A stretch of 35,854 nucleotides of DNA. Source: Anaerolineaceae bacterium. Lineage in GTDB: Bacteria; Chloroflexota; Anaerolineae; Anaerolineales; Anaerolineaceae. This document shows, one piece after another, positions 15,288 through 23,479 of the stretch; position 1 is the stretch's first letter, and each line of letters starts with the position of its first letter. The notes beneath the pieces are model-generated. The model was not told the origin of the DNA and did not search any database. It saw only the letters and a list, made by a program, of their open reading frames with translations. Both the position numbers and the translations under genes were made by a program. The DNA lies in the NCBI GenBank assembly GCA_002702705.1, contig PABH01000058.1, forward strand, positions 1-35,854. The letters run 5' to 3'.

Positions 15288-16067
15288 TCAAATCTTTCCT
15301 GGCAAGCTGTTTAAAAATACTCGCACGGCTTGCGGATTTTCTAGATACCAATCGGCGGTGGTTTTCACTTGTGTGTCAGCCACTTTGATAGCAGATCCCC
15401 CTAAACATTGAACTGCTTGCATACCCAATTCATCTTTTTCATCATCTCCAATATAAAGATAATTCATATTTTCATATCCAAATTTTTTCACCAAAAACAA
15501 AACAGCATTTCCTTTATTCGCTAAGATTGGAGCGGCTTCCAGAAATTTTTCATCGATGATGATTTGAAACAGATCTCGATCAATCAACGGTGTGGCGGCA
15601 TGCAGGGCTTCTTGTAATACCCGTTGGGAAGTTTCCGGATTGACAAATTTTCCATGGATTGCCAATGACCAACCTTTATCTTCCAGGAAGAAAGCAGCAT
15701 CTTCTTGGATTAACTCTTGCCAGACTGGTTTGATGCGGTTGATCGTGGGCCGGATGGTATCATAAGCTTCCTGCATCAGCAGTGTGCCATCGACAGGCTG
15801 AATTTCTAACCCATACGTACCTGCAAGACATAATTTGTCCACAGGTAATAAAGCCCGCAGGTGTTCCAGTTTACGGCCACTGAGGAGAATGGGATGAATC
15901 TTGGAATCCGAAACAAGCCTTTCCATTATCTTGATCACTTCAGGATTTGGCAAAATATCGTCCGGGGTGGGTGCAAAATCATCCAGTGTGCCATCATAAT
16001 CTAAAAACAAAACCAGAGGTTTTCCGGGAATGAGGTTTTTAATAAATGTATCTAGGACATCTTTCAT
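15288..16067 (-). CDS. otsB: Trehalose-6-phosphate phosphatase-like HAD phosphatase (OtsB family)
   Basis: This 259-residue HAD enzyme has all the trehalose-phosphatase motifs: FLDYDGTLDDF (D23 nucleophile, D25 acid), ILSGRKLEHL, AGTYGLEIQ and IGDDEKDELGMQA at the magnesium site. It removes phosphate from trehalose 6-phosphate or from a related product of the GT20 enzyme upstream. The ATG overlaps the TGA of the GT4 gene (ATGA), so it is translationally coupled. It is the last gene of a four-gene operon (glycosidase, GT20, GT4, phosphatase). Its substrate follows the identity of the GT20 product, which is uncertain. Confidence 0.9.
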   Translation of the reverse strand: MKDVLDTFIKNLIPGKPLVLFLDYDGTLDDFAPTPDDILPNPEVIKIMERLVSDSKIHPILLSGRKLEHLRALLPVDKLCLAGTYGLEIQPVDGTLLMQEAYDTIRPTINRIKPVWQELIQEDAAFFLEDKGWSLAIHGKFVNPETSQRVLQEALHAATPLIDRDLFQIIIDEKFLEAAPILANKGNAVLFLVKKFGYENMNYLYIGDDEKDELGMQAVQCLGGSAIKVADTQVKTTADWYLENPQAVRVFLNSLPGKI

Positions 16068-17326
16068 GATTTTCCCCGGGGATCGATTATCGGTTTCATG
16101 TCGTTTTGGAATAATGCTTCCCAGGTGTAGTTCTGGCGTACCTTTTTTCGCATCTGATAGGCTTGGTTCTGTTCACACCAATCTAAAATTTGTTTGGCAG
16201 TAAAATGAGGTTCTTTATTGATATCCACCAGGTGAAGATCCTGCTGTCCGATTTCTACGCTGGCGGGAATTGGTGCGGAGAAGATGCCTAACCCGGTTAA
16301 ACCTGCCTCAAGGATGGGCATGCCAAAGCCTTCGCGGTGGCTGGGCATAAATAAAACATCCATCACCCGGTATAGTTCCCCGACAACTTCTATCGGCAAG
16401 GTTAGGGGACTACCCGATTCATCGTCTAATTCATAAACAAAAAACATATTATCTTTTAAACCCAATTGATTTCTTAATTCTTTCAAGGAGTCAAAATAAG
16501 CCATGTTTTTCGGATCATGCGGATCGGGTGGGCCGGTTAAGATAAGTTTTGGAGTTAAGCCGTTTTGTTTGATATCAGCCAATGTGTGCAGAGCAAATTC
16601 GATGTTTTTCGCCTGAGTTACTCTCACAGGCATTAACAGGTTTAGGTCGCTATTGGTCAATCCACAAGCAGAAATTATGCGCATAGTCGTATTTGATAAA
16701 CCCAAGAGACTTTGGAAATCTACGCCGTTGTAGACGACCTTAATATCCTCTGCTTCTACGCCGTATAAATTTGCTAAATCTTTTTGACGGTCTTTGGAAA
16801 CCACAACATGATGTACTTTCGCGGGATTGGTGCGCAGTAATTCCCAGGGATATTCTGGAAATACCTTAGAAGATGAATTGGGGCTGGTCCAAGTAAAATC
16901 ATGAGACCACGCAATCCAATTCTTAATTCCATCTTCATTTAATAAAACAAATAAAGCAGCGGTAAGTGGTAAATTAAAATGTTTGGTAAAGATATTGTGC
17001 ACAATGATGGTATCAAAACCGAACAAAATGGGTCTTAAAGTTTGAACCAATTCTTCTTTTATTTTTTCAAAATTGTTTGGTAAAACCCCTTGCTCCAATT
17101 GTTGATTCATAGCCGTAATTTCCGGATGCTGGGAGTCGATGAGTGGGATGGTTACAAAGTTAGTTCCTGGCGGTAGTGCGGTAGAATCACCGCGTCCCGC
17201 GATCACGGTCACAGAATAATTATGTTGGATGAATAACTTTGCTTGTGCTTCCATAACAGATTCTACCCCTCCTATTACGGGTGGGGCGGAATAATGCAGG
17301 ATCGCTATTTTTTTGGGGTTGGTCAT
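16064..17326 (-). CDS. GT4-family glycosyltransferase
   Basis: This is a 420-residue GT-B glycosyltransferase. The N-terminal acceptor domain has the PPVIGGVESVME loop. The C-terminal donor domain has the GT4 strands VVYNGVDF, LMPVRVTQAKNIEFALHTL and the MPSHREGFGMPILEAGLTGL motif with the conserved E-x7-E pattern. The FD-T-IIVHNIFTKHFNLPL and AWSHDFTW segments are of a trehalose-synthase or mannosyltransferase-like type. It is placed between the GT20 and phosphatase genes (15 bases after the first, overlapping the second), so it probably extends or modifies the same solute or makes an alternative one. The donor sugar cannot be read from sequence. Confidence 0.82.
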   Translation of the reverse strand: MTNPKKIAILHYSAPPVIGGVESVMEAQAKLFIQHNYSVTVIAGRGDSTALPPGTNFVTIPLIDSQHPEITAMNQQLEQGVLPNNFEKIKEELVQTLRPILFGFDTIIVHNIFTKHFNLPLTAALFVLLNEDGIKNWIAWSHDFTWTSPNSSSKVFPEYPWELLRTNPAKVHHVVVSKDRQKDLANLYGVEAEDIKVVYNGVDFQSLLGLSNTTMRIISACGLTNSDLNLLMPVRVTQAKNIEFALHTLADIKQNGLTPKLILTGPPDPHDPKNMAYFDSLKELRNQLGLKDNMFFVYELDDESGSPLTLPIEVVGELYRVMDVLFMPSHREGFGMPILEAGLTGLGIFSAPIPASVEIGQQDLHLVDINKEPHFTAKQILDWCEQNQAYQMRKKVRQNYTWEALFQNDMKPIIDPRGKS

Positions 17327-17341
17327 ATTCCCTTCTTTTTA

Positions 17342-18877
17342 TTAAATGTCTAAATTGGCAATTGTTTGTAATTGATCACAGAACCATTGGTGAATATCTT
17401 CTTTATGTATAGAATCACTTAAGAAAGTGGCATGTTCTTTTTTTTCATCTTCCGGCATGGTTAAAGCCTGATGCAAAGCTTCCGCGGTTTCATAAACATC
17501 ACAAGGGGAAATAATTTTTGCTCCATCCCGCAGTTGTTGGCTGGCACCGGTGCGGTCCGAGAGGATTAACACCCCATTTTTTTCATTCACTAAAGAACCT
17601 TCTTTAGCAACCAGATTCATACCGTCTGCAATCGAATTAACCAATAATACGTCGTAATGCTTTAAAGCAGAAACAGCTCGGTTATAATCTTCACCTACCA
17701 AGAGGCGGATGGGTTCCCAAGCGCCTGTGCCATAGTTTGCATTGATCTGGCCCACCACTGCCATGATATCATCCAGGTAGGTTTTGTATTCTATTACATC
17801 CATTCGGGAAGGCGCGATAATTGCTAAAAACTGTACTTTTCCGATATGTTCGGGATGGTACTCGAGCAGTTCATCAAAGGCTTGAAACCCACGGATAATA
17901 TTTTTGCTGGGTTCGAGGCGATCCACTCTCAAGATCATCTTGTTGTTCCCGATCATCTCTTTAAACATAACATCATATTCTTTAACGGCTGTACTTTCTG
18001 CTCTGCTTTTTAAAGAATCTACATCAATCGAAATAGGGAAGTTACGGACATGGGTGGCATGATTACGATACCATACCATTCGACGTCGAAAGTTGCCGTA
18101 TGCCCGAGGTAGATAGGCCTGGCAGGTGCGGATAAAGTTTAATTCATCTTCTTTTGTCTGAAAACCAAGCATATCAATGGCACATAATCCATCCAATATC
18201 GCATGTCGCATTTTCTGAGGGATAATGCCCCAATATTCCGGTCCTGGCCATGGAATATGGACAAATAGGGACATGGTTGGCCTTTTTTTGGGTCTGAGAC
18301 TTTTATAAATGGTGCGTGCAGTTAGATATAGATGATAGTCTTGTAAAAATAACAATACAGGGCGCTTGGATTGTTTTGTTTGTTCGATGATTCGATTTGC
18401 GAATAATCGGTTCACAGCTACATAACCGTGTTCCCAGGCATCCCATGTTTTACGGGTAATGACAGGAGAGCGGGGTACATCCCACATGGAGTGCTGCAAA
18501 AACCATAAAAGAGGATTGGCGATCTGGTTATAATAACCTTCATATTCTTCATCGGTAGGTGTAAGAAAACTGACGTTTATATCACGGCCTTCATCCATGC
18601 TCACTTTGCCATCCCGCCATTCCGCATCTGCTTCCGTCATAGCACAGGCGATCCAATTTGAATCCACGTTTTGTAATAATCCCGTCAATGCAGTTATGAG
18701 GCCACCACTACCACGATTGTAAGAAAATTGTCCGTTCTCATCTTTTTCAAATGTGACGGGTGCCCGATTTGAAGCAATGATCAGGCGGTGATTAGCTAAA
18801 AAATCGTAATTTAAATTGGAATAACAATCTGGTGTTTTAGAAATTGCTGATTTCGTAATCATGATTTCAGTCCCCAT
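17342..18877 (-). CDS. GT20 alpha-glycosyl-phosphate synthase (OtsA-like)
   Basis: This 511-residue protein is of the trehalose-6-phosphate synthase family: RLIIASNRAPVTF, NRGSGGLITAL, FLQDYHLYL, FVHIPWPGPEYWGI, GFQTKEDELNF, and the C-terminal nucleotide-sugar domain with ADGMNLVAKEGSLVN and LSDRTGASQQL. The usual VDRLDYIKG segment is RVDRLEPSKNI here, a variant of the GT20 family also found outside classical OtsA. The product may be trehalose 6-phosphate or another glucosyl phosphate such as glucosylglycerol phosphate. The start overlaps the end of the upstream glycosidase gene by 11 bases; a second ATG five codons in is possible. The phosphatase gene is in the same operon. Confidence 0.85.
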   Translation of the reverse strand: MGTEIMITKSAISKTPDCYSNLNYDFLANHRLIIASNRAPVTFEKDENGQFSYNRGSGGLITALTGLLQNVDSNWIACAMTEADAEWRDGKVSMDEGRDINVSFLTPTDEEYEGYYNQIANPLLWFLQHSMWDVPRSPVITRKTWDAWEHGYVAVNRLFANRIIEQTKQSKRPVLLFLQDYHLYLTARTIYKSLRPKKRPTMSLFVHIPWPGPEYWGIIPQKMRHAILDGLCAIDMLGFQTKEDELNFIRTCQAYLPRAYGNFRRRMVWYRNHATHVRNFPISIDVDSLKSRAESTAVKEYDVMFKEMIGNNKMILRVDRLEPSKNIIRGFQAFDELLEYHPEHIGKVQFLAIIAPSRMDVIEYKTYLDDIMAVVGQINANYGTGAWEPIRLLVGEDYNRAVSALKHYDVLLVNSIADGMNLVAKEGSLVNEKNGVLILSDRTGASQQLRDGAKIISPCDVYETAEALHQALTMPEDEKKEHATFLSDSIHKEDIHQWFCDQLQTIANLDI

Positions 18878-20672
18878 TATTTTTTGGTTCCTTTTTGTTC
18901 AGGTCCGGGGCTTTTTGACCCGGTTTCGGTTTACTAGCCTGGATAGCCAGGTCGATAAAAACGGCTGCAGACCAACCAAAAATTTCTGCAGATTTTTTTG
19001 GCGGCAGACCAGTTTCTGCTGTGTAATATTCGTAAATACTGGGCTGCTGCATAATTAATTCAAGGGTTTTGTTTTGTAATTGATCGGCAATTTCATCATA
19101 ACCTACCTGGCGAAGGGCTTCAATGAAGAAATAATTAATATTGACCCAAACCGGGCCTCGCCACATGGATTGTGAGTCGTAATGTTCGTCATTAAACGCA
19201 ACCGATGGTAAAGCATACTTTCCCCAAAACTCTTCGGGGTTTGTGAGGTGATCTACCAAACGTTGATTAATATGTGTAGGTAATTGACCACTCCATAAAG
19301 GATAAAGATTAAAGGGAGTAAGCACCGGAATTGGCTGGTCATTATGAAAAGCCTGGAAAACGCCTTTTTCTTCATCCCAAAAAACATCCAACATGCGTTG
19401 GACAATTGCGCTTGCTCTCCGCCGCCACATAGCACCTTCTGAGTCCATACCGAGTGTTTCTGCTATTACAGCAAGAGAGCCCATTTGAACACATAAATAG
19501 GTATTAATATCTGGTGATTCAACAGGCATACCATAATCCCATAATGGATTATTATCTAAGCCAGAGGAATAAGGATGGTTATACTGTACCAATCCATTCA
19601 CATTATCATCATTCATGCTGAACCACCATGCATTCCACCGCACCAGCGGAATATAAATTTCTTTCAGAAACTCAAGATCCGGATCTGTTTCATGTAGTTT
19701 TAACGCAGCCCAAGCTAAAATGGGTGGTTTGGTTACTTCAGCCCGAATGGGATGGTCAATTTCAGCAATCACACCCTCGTCATAAATCGCATCCGGCAGC
19801 ATGCCATCTGGTAACTGACTTTCAATCATGGCGCGAATTTGGTTGCGGGCTAATTCTGGGTCAGTATGACGGAAGGCTAAGGCGTGCATGGCGCTGTCCC
19901 ACAGCCATAAACCAACGTAGTTTATTTTGGAAGGCATCATGGATTCATAAGTGATTTTTCCTAAAGGACTGAGCAAATTATTTGCCATGACCCACCAGGC
20001 ATAGGCATAGGTTCGGCAGTATTTTTCTTCCACAGCGGGTACATGTTCAAACCAGCTTTTCCAGCGTTGTTCAGCAGCGGTGTGTGAGATGGAAAATGCT
20101 TGGGGTTCATGATGCGGATCAATACTATCCACTGTGAGCGTGATTACACTGTCTGCACCGGATTTAACGATCAGGTCAACAGAATAACCGCCTGCTTCTG
20201 GGTTGATGGTGTGGTGGACCATCTCAGCATTGGTATTATAGGCAAAGTTGCGAATTGCCTTAAATAAACCGCCATCGGTTGTGATTTTCCAATACAGAGG
20301 TGAAACCTGAAATCGGATGCCAAGTTTTTTTTCCGGTGGTAAACCAATTGAGAGCGTACGTTTGTTAGCAAACACCATTCCAAAATCACCCAACTGCGTG
20401 GTGAAATAAACTACATGAGGATACGATGTGGTGCTGAAGTGTAAAGCGTTTCCATTTTCATCCACAAATTCGAGATTGGTGATGAAAGGTGCTCTATCCA
20501 AATAAGCTTCTAGAGCAGGATCCAGGAATGAGAGACGTTCGGCTAATTTTATGTAAAGTTGATCTTCATTTTCATACTGAAATACCATTAATCTTGACCC
20601 GCGGTCACTGAATGGCACTTTTTTAATATTAATATGATTTCTTAACAAGTTGATTTGTGGTTTTGTGAGCAT
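18867..20672 (-). CDS. GH63/GH37-like (six-hairpin) glycoside hydrolase
   Basis: This protein of 601 residues has a beta-sandwich N-terminal part (about 1-220) and an (alpha/alpha)6-barrel. Barrel motifs are VGLWLWDSAMHALAFRHTDP, QLPDGMLPDAIYD, YNHPYSSGLDNNPLWD (probable catalytic acid Asp) and SMWRGPVWVNINYF, then EYYTAETGLPPKKSAEIFGWSAAV with the likely base. The pattern resembles GH63-type hydrolases of glucosyl- or mannosylglycerate and related trehalases. No signal peptide is seen, so it acts in the cytoplasm, probably recycling the solute made by the GT20, GT4 and phosphatase genes that follow it. I chose the ATG at 20672 behind AGGAC; a TTG 18 codons upstream lies on top of the promoter. 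Confidence 0.82.
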   Translation of the reverse strand: MLTKPQINLLRNHINIKKVPFSDRGSRLMVFQYENEDQLYIKLAERLSFLDPALEAYLDRAPFITNLEFVDENGNALHFSTTSYPHVVYFTTQLGDFGMVFANKRTLSIGLPPEKKLGIRFQVSPLYWKITTDGGLFKAIRNFAYNTNAEMVHHTINPEAGGYSVDLIVKSGADSVITLTVDSIDPHHEPQAFSISHTAAEQRWKSWFEHVPAVEEKYCRTYAYAWWVMANNLLSPLGKITYESMMPSKINYVGLWLWDSAMHALAFRHTDPELARNQIRAMIESQLPDGMLPDAIYDEGVIAEIDHPIRAEVTKPPILAWAALKLHETDPDLEFLKEIYIPLVRWNAWWFSMNDDNVNGLVQYNHPYSSGLDNNPLWDYGMPVESPDINTYLCVQMGSLAVIAETLGMDSEGAMWRRRASAIVQRMLDVFWDEEKGVFQAFHNDQPIPVLTPFNLYPLWSGQLPTHINQRLVDHLTNPEEFWGKYALPSVAFNDEHYDSQSMWRGPVWVNINYFFIEALRQVGYDEIADQLQNKTLELIMQQPSIYEYYTAETGLPPKKSAEIFGWSAAVFIDLAIQASKPKPGQKAPDLNKKEPKNNGD

Positions 20673-20693
20673 AATTTGTCCTATTGTCTTGAT

Positions 20694-20731
20694 GTTATAC
20701 TCGTTTATAACATTTAATTGGGTCAAAACAA
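20694..20731 (-). promoter_or_regulatory. Promoter with an 18-base dyad before the glycosidase operon
   Basis: Minus-strand TTGTTT (20731-20726), 16 bases and TATAAA (20709-20704) form a plausible promoter. The -10 element lies inside a perfect dyad, GTTATA-n6-TATAAC (20694-20711), an apparent repressor operator of the LacI-like size class. The start codon follows 22 bases later. Confidence 0.5.
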
Positions 20732-20902
20732 ACTGGATTTAAAAGATCATAGGACTCACATAGAATATAAGTGATCCACAAGTGAAAAAAAATATCAATA
20801 TCTTATTAGTTCGTGAACCTGAAAGATTGTTTTTTGATATAGATGATTTTTATCTAATAGTTAAATATTACCGTGCTATTTTTAATGTTGAGATGACAAG
20901 CT

Positions 20903-21994
20903 CTAACCGCTTCCAAAAAGTGAGCGTAAGAATCGCAAGATACTGGCAATAAAGCCTGTTTTTGTTTCTTCTTCAATTACTGGATTATGAACTGCTGCGG
21001 TATGTGCGGATTTTCCATATTCTTCCATATATGCATAAGGAAGTCGAGCGTATCCGGCACCAAGAGTGCTTTCACCTGCCCAGTCCGTGCCCCAACTGTT
21101 ACGAATCATAAAAAAACCACCTCCTGGCAAATCAGGATCGTCTTCATATCCCACCATACACATAGCGTGTCCTCCGGCTAGTTTATCATCCGGCAAAGGA
21201 AGACGAATATCACCACTGCTGTAGAGGGGTTGGGAGAACCAATATTCGTAAACCGGAACAGCAAAGGCAATTGGTTTTTGTTCAGCCAAGGATTGTCGTA
21301 AATGGTTCACTGACCGTGCTGGAAGTTTTTGGGTTTCTTCTATGCGATAAGCAACTGCTTTATCTGCAATACCTTCAGGGGGCGGTCCCTGACCTTCGTT
21401 ATTCGGAATTTTATTGCCGTTGTATGGCCAATCTTCTTCTCTACATTGTCCATCCTGTAATAAACGATTCATGGCAACGTGAATATATGTACCCGGGCCA
21501 TTAAAAAGATCATGTTCTTTACAATTCCAATATAGATATTGTTCTGATAGGTCATTGACTTGGATGGTTTCGGGGAGTAAATATTCACGGACGGCAGTAC
21601 AAGCGAATGCGACACACGTGCCCCGCTGTTTCTGATTGCGGATGGGTGCCATGTGTTTTATTAGATCCACTTTGGAAGGCAGCGGGGCAAAAGAAAAGCT
21701 GGGTGGTGGTTCTTCTGCTGTTGGTTCATCCAATGCACCCAAACCAAAACGCTGCACCTCATCTGGTGAAAAAGAAACGCCAGCTGGCAGGTGGTCTTGT
21801 GCCAAATCAACCAACCGAATCACTTCTTCAACCGGTAATCCCAAAAGTTTCCCAAGCCCAGCAGGACCGTTCTCACGAATGGCTGCTCCTACCAATTCTT
21901 CTACGGTGGTAATCCATAATTGGGCTAGTTTTTTGATCACTTCTGGTGGAAAATCTTTAACATCCGTTAATGGAATTCCTTTTTTGTCTGCCAT
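20903..21994 (-). CDS. Papain-like C1 cysteine peptidase
   Basis: The protein has 363 residues. Residues 1-70 are a helical region with helix-hairpin-helix-like turns (LAQLWITTVEELVGAA, LGKLLGLPVEEVIRLV), a likely interaction domain. A proline-rich linker (about 88-103) follows. The papain-type domain has the oxyanion Gln in RNQKQRGTCVAF (Q121), catalytic C127, histidine in GGHAMCMVGYEDD (H276) and asparagine in IRNSWGTDW (N299); all four are present. The C-terminal tail (TGFIASILRFLRSLFGSG) is an amphipathic helix that may bind membrane. There is no signal peptide, so it is probably cytoplasmic. It is the last gene of the CHAT operon, 23 bases after the C25-like gene, and could be its terminal executor protease. 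Confidence 0.9.
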   Translation of the reverse strand: MADKKGIPLTDVKDFPPEVIKKLAQLWITTVEELVGAAIRENGPAGLGKLLGLPVEEVIRLVDLAQDHLPAGVSFSPDEVQRFGLGALDEPTAEEPPPSFSFAPLPSKVDLIKHMAPIRNQKQRGTCVAFACTAVREYLLPETIQVNDLSEQYLYWNCKEHDLFNGPGTYIHVAMNRLLQDGQCREEDWPYNGNKIPNNEGQGPPPEGIADKAVAYRIEETQKLPARSVNHLRQSLAEQKPIAFAVPVYEYWFSQPLYSSGDIRLPLPDDKLAGGHAMCMVGYEDDPDLPGGGFFMIRNSWGTDWAGESTLGAGYARLPYAYMEEYGKSAHTAAVHNPVIEEETKTGFIASILRFLRSLFGSG

Positions 21995-22017
21995 ATCCTT
22001 ACCTTCCTTCCTTTATA

Positions 22018-23463
22018 TCAAAAATCATTCACCCTTAATTTAACGACAGGATCACCAATGAGAATATAACCTTCAGCGTCGTTCCGTTCGATCCACTGCA
22101 TAACCAATGAGTCCGGGTCAGGCGCAGATCCCCAACCAGCCTGCTGTAAGGTTGCAGCCAGACTGGTTGAAAGGGCAGCGTATCGTTCATTAAAATCCTT
22201 CAAGGCGTAACCAAGTGGTTGTCCAATCAGGATGCGTCCTATTGCGTTTTGAAACGTTTGTATTTGTGGCCCGCTATGTGAGGGAATGATGGATGTACCC
22301 CAGGCACGTTCGACATGGCCGATACAAGCTAATGCTCCGCCTGATGGGTGGCTCAACCATGTTTTTGGTAATGCGGAGAGAAAAGGTTTTTCAGCAATGT
22401 TGGGAGGGGGGTGACCGGGTTTGTGAATAAACTGATCAACCTGAGGTGTACCGGCGCCATAACATGCAAAATGAAAGATCACCAATCCATTAAGTTTGGC
22501 ATCGTGAGGAACATCTTCTGCACTAAAATAAAAATCGGGGTTTATCGCACCAAAGCCAGGCCAATCCTGGCATAACAAGGCCCCTTGTGCTTTTTCTTGA
22601 CTAGGATTCCCCAATGGAAACCCCATACCGTGACTGGCTGTAAACAAAAACGCAGGCATTTTGTTTTGCCCAGGAGGTTGAATTACGTTTTTTAATGCAG
22701 CTTTCGTAGCATCATTTCCCCAGATTTTGCGGGTGGAATAACCCCATTGGTCTGCCACACCTGGCATGGCTGGTTGTCCATTTGCTGCGGGTTTTCCGTC
22801 TGCTAAAGGATTGACTAAATAGTCCGCACTCATTTTGGTGGCCTGGTCAAAATTGTGTCTGGGGCCGAAAAAAACGGCTTCTTTTGCATTAGGTATACCG
22901 GTATCGGTTTCATAGGCGATGACACTTTCAGCGTAGGCGGCATAACCTTCTGGCGTGTCAAAATGCAATCGCCCTACGCCATACTCCACATCCAAAAGAT
23001 TCCCAAATAAGAAGGAAAGTGAAGCAGGGTCACCGATCAATAATAAATAATACGGAATTTTGGCTGGATCGACATTTCCCGGTGCAACCTGATACCTTCC
23101 CAACCACTCTTCCCAACTTTCACCAGGTCTATACTCCAATACTTTCACCAAATGATCTGGAATTTGACTGATTCTATGATTAATCAGTGGCTGTAAAGCA
23201 GCTTTCACAGCTGGTTTTTCATCTTTCAGGAAAACGATACCCCATCCAACCTGACTTATATCAGTTGGGTCAACACCCAACGGCAGACCCATAAATGGTG
23301 TGCGAATTTTATGCCACACGCTGGAAAGCCAGGTAGTGATCTTTTTTTCTCTTGTTTCCCCTCGTGCTATATCTGCTGCTTCAGTAATTGGCATTGGGGG
23401 GATTAAGTATTCCCCTGTGATACCGTTGATGCCATTAAAATAGATTTTCTGTTCCTCAGGCAT
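22018..23463 (-). CDS. C25/caspase-fold (clan CD) peptidase-like protein
   Basis: This is a 481-residue protein. The central part shows the clan CD layout of gingipain- or caspase-like peptidases: LLLIGDPASL and a YGVGRL segment, then a hydrophobic strand ending in histidine (PAFLFTASHGMGF, H278) and a second strand ending in cysteine (GLVIFHFACYGAGTPQ, C334). The C-terminal YILIGDPVVKLRV also recalls C25 enzymes. No signal peptide is seen, unlike secreted gingipains, so it should act inside the cell. It lies between a FecR-like lipoprotein and a papain-like protease in a CHAT-containing operon, so a proteolytic cascade is the natural reading. The CHAT-like alternative name is possible, since CHAT domains belong to the same fold. 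SD AGGAG is clear. Confidence 0.75.
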   Translation of the reverse strand: MPEEQKIYFNGINGITGEYLIPPMPITEAADIARGETREKKITTWLSSVWHKIRTPFMGLPLGVDPTDISQVGWGIVFLKDEKPAVKAALQPLINHRISQIPDHLVKVLEYRPGESWEEWLGRYQVAPGNVDPAKIPYYLLLIGDPASLSFLFGNLLDVEYGVGRLHFDTPEGYAAYAESVIAYETDTGIPNAKEAVFFGPRHNFDQATKMSADYLVNPLADGKPAANGQPAMPGVADQWGYSTRKIWGNDATKAALKNVIQPPGQNKMPAFLFTASHGMGFPLGNPSQEKAQGALLCQDWPGFGAINPDFYFSAEDVPHDAKLNGLVIFHFACYGAGTPQVDQFIHKPGHPPPNIAEKPFLSALPKTWLSHPSGGALACIGHVERAWGTSIIPSHSGPQIQTFQNAIGRILIGQPLGYALKDFNERYAALSTSLAATLQQAGWGSAPDPDSLVMQWIERNDAEGYILIGDPVVKLRVNDF

Positions 23464-23479
23464 AAGCTGCTCCTGTTGG

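Noticed and set aside
20673-20726. TTG start for the glycosidase at 20726
   Set aside because: It would place the start on the -35 region and the dyad; the ATG at 20672 has a ribosome site.
20769-20776. Second copy of AAGTGATC, also present in the CHAT leader dyad
   Set aside because: A single eight-base match in 36 kb is expected by chance about once and it has no inverted partner.
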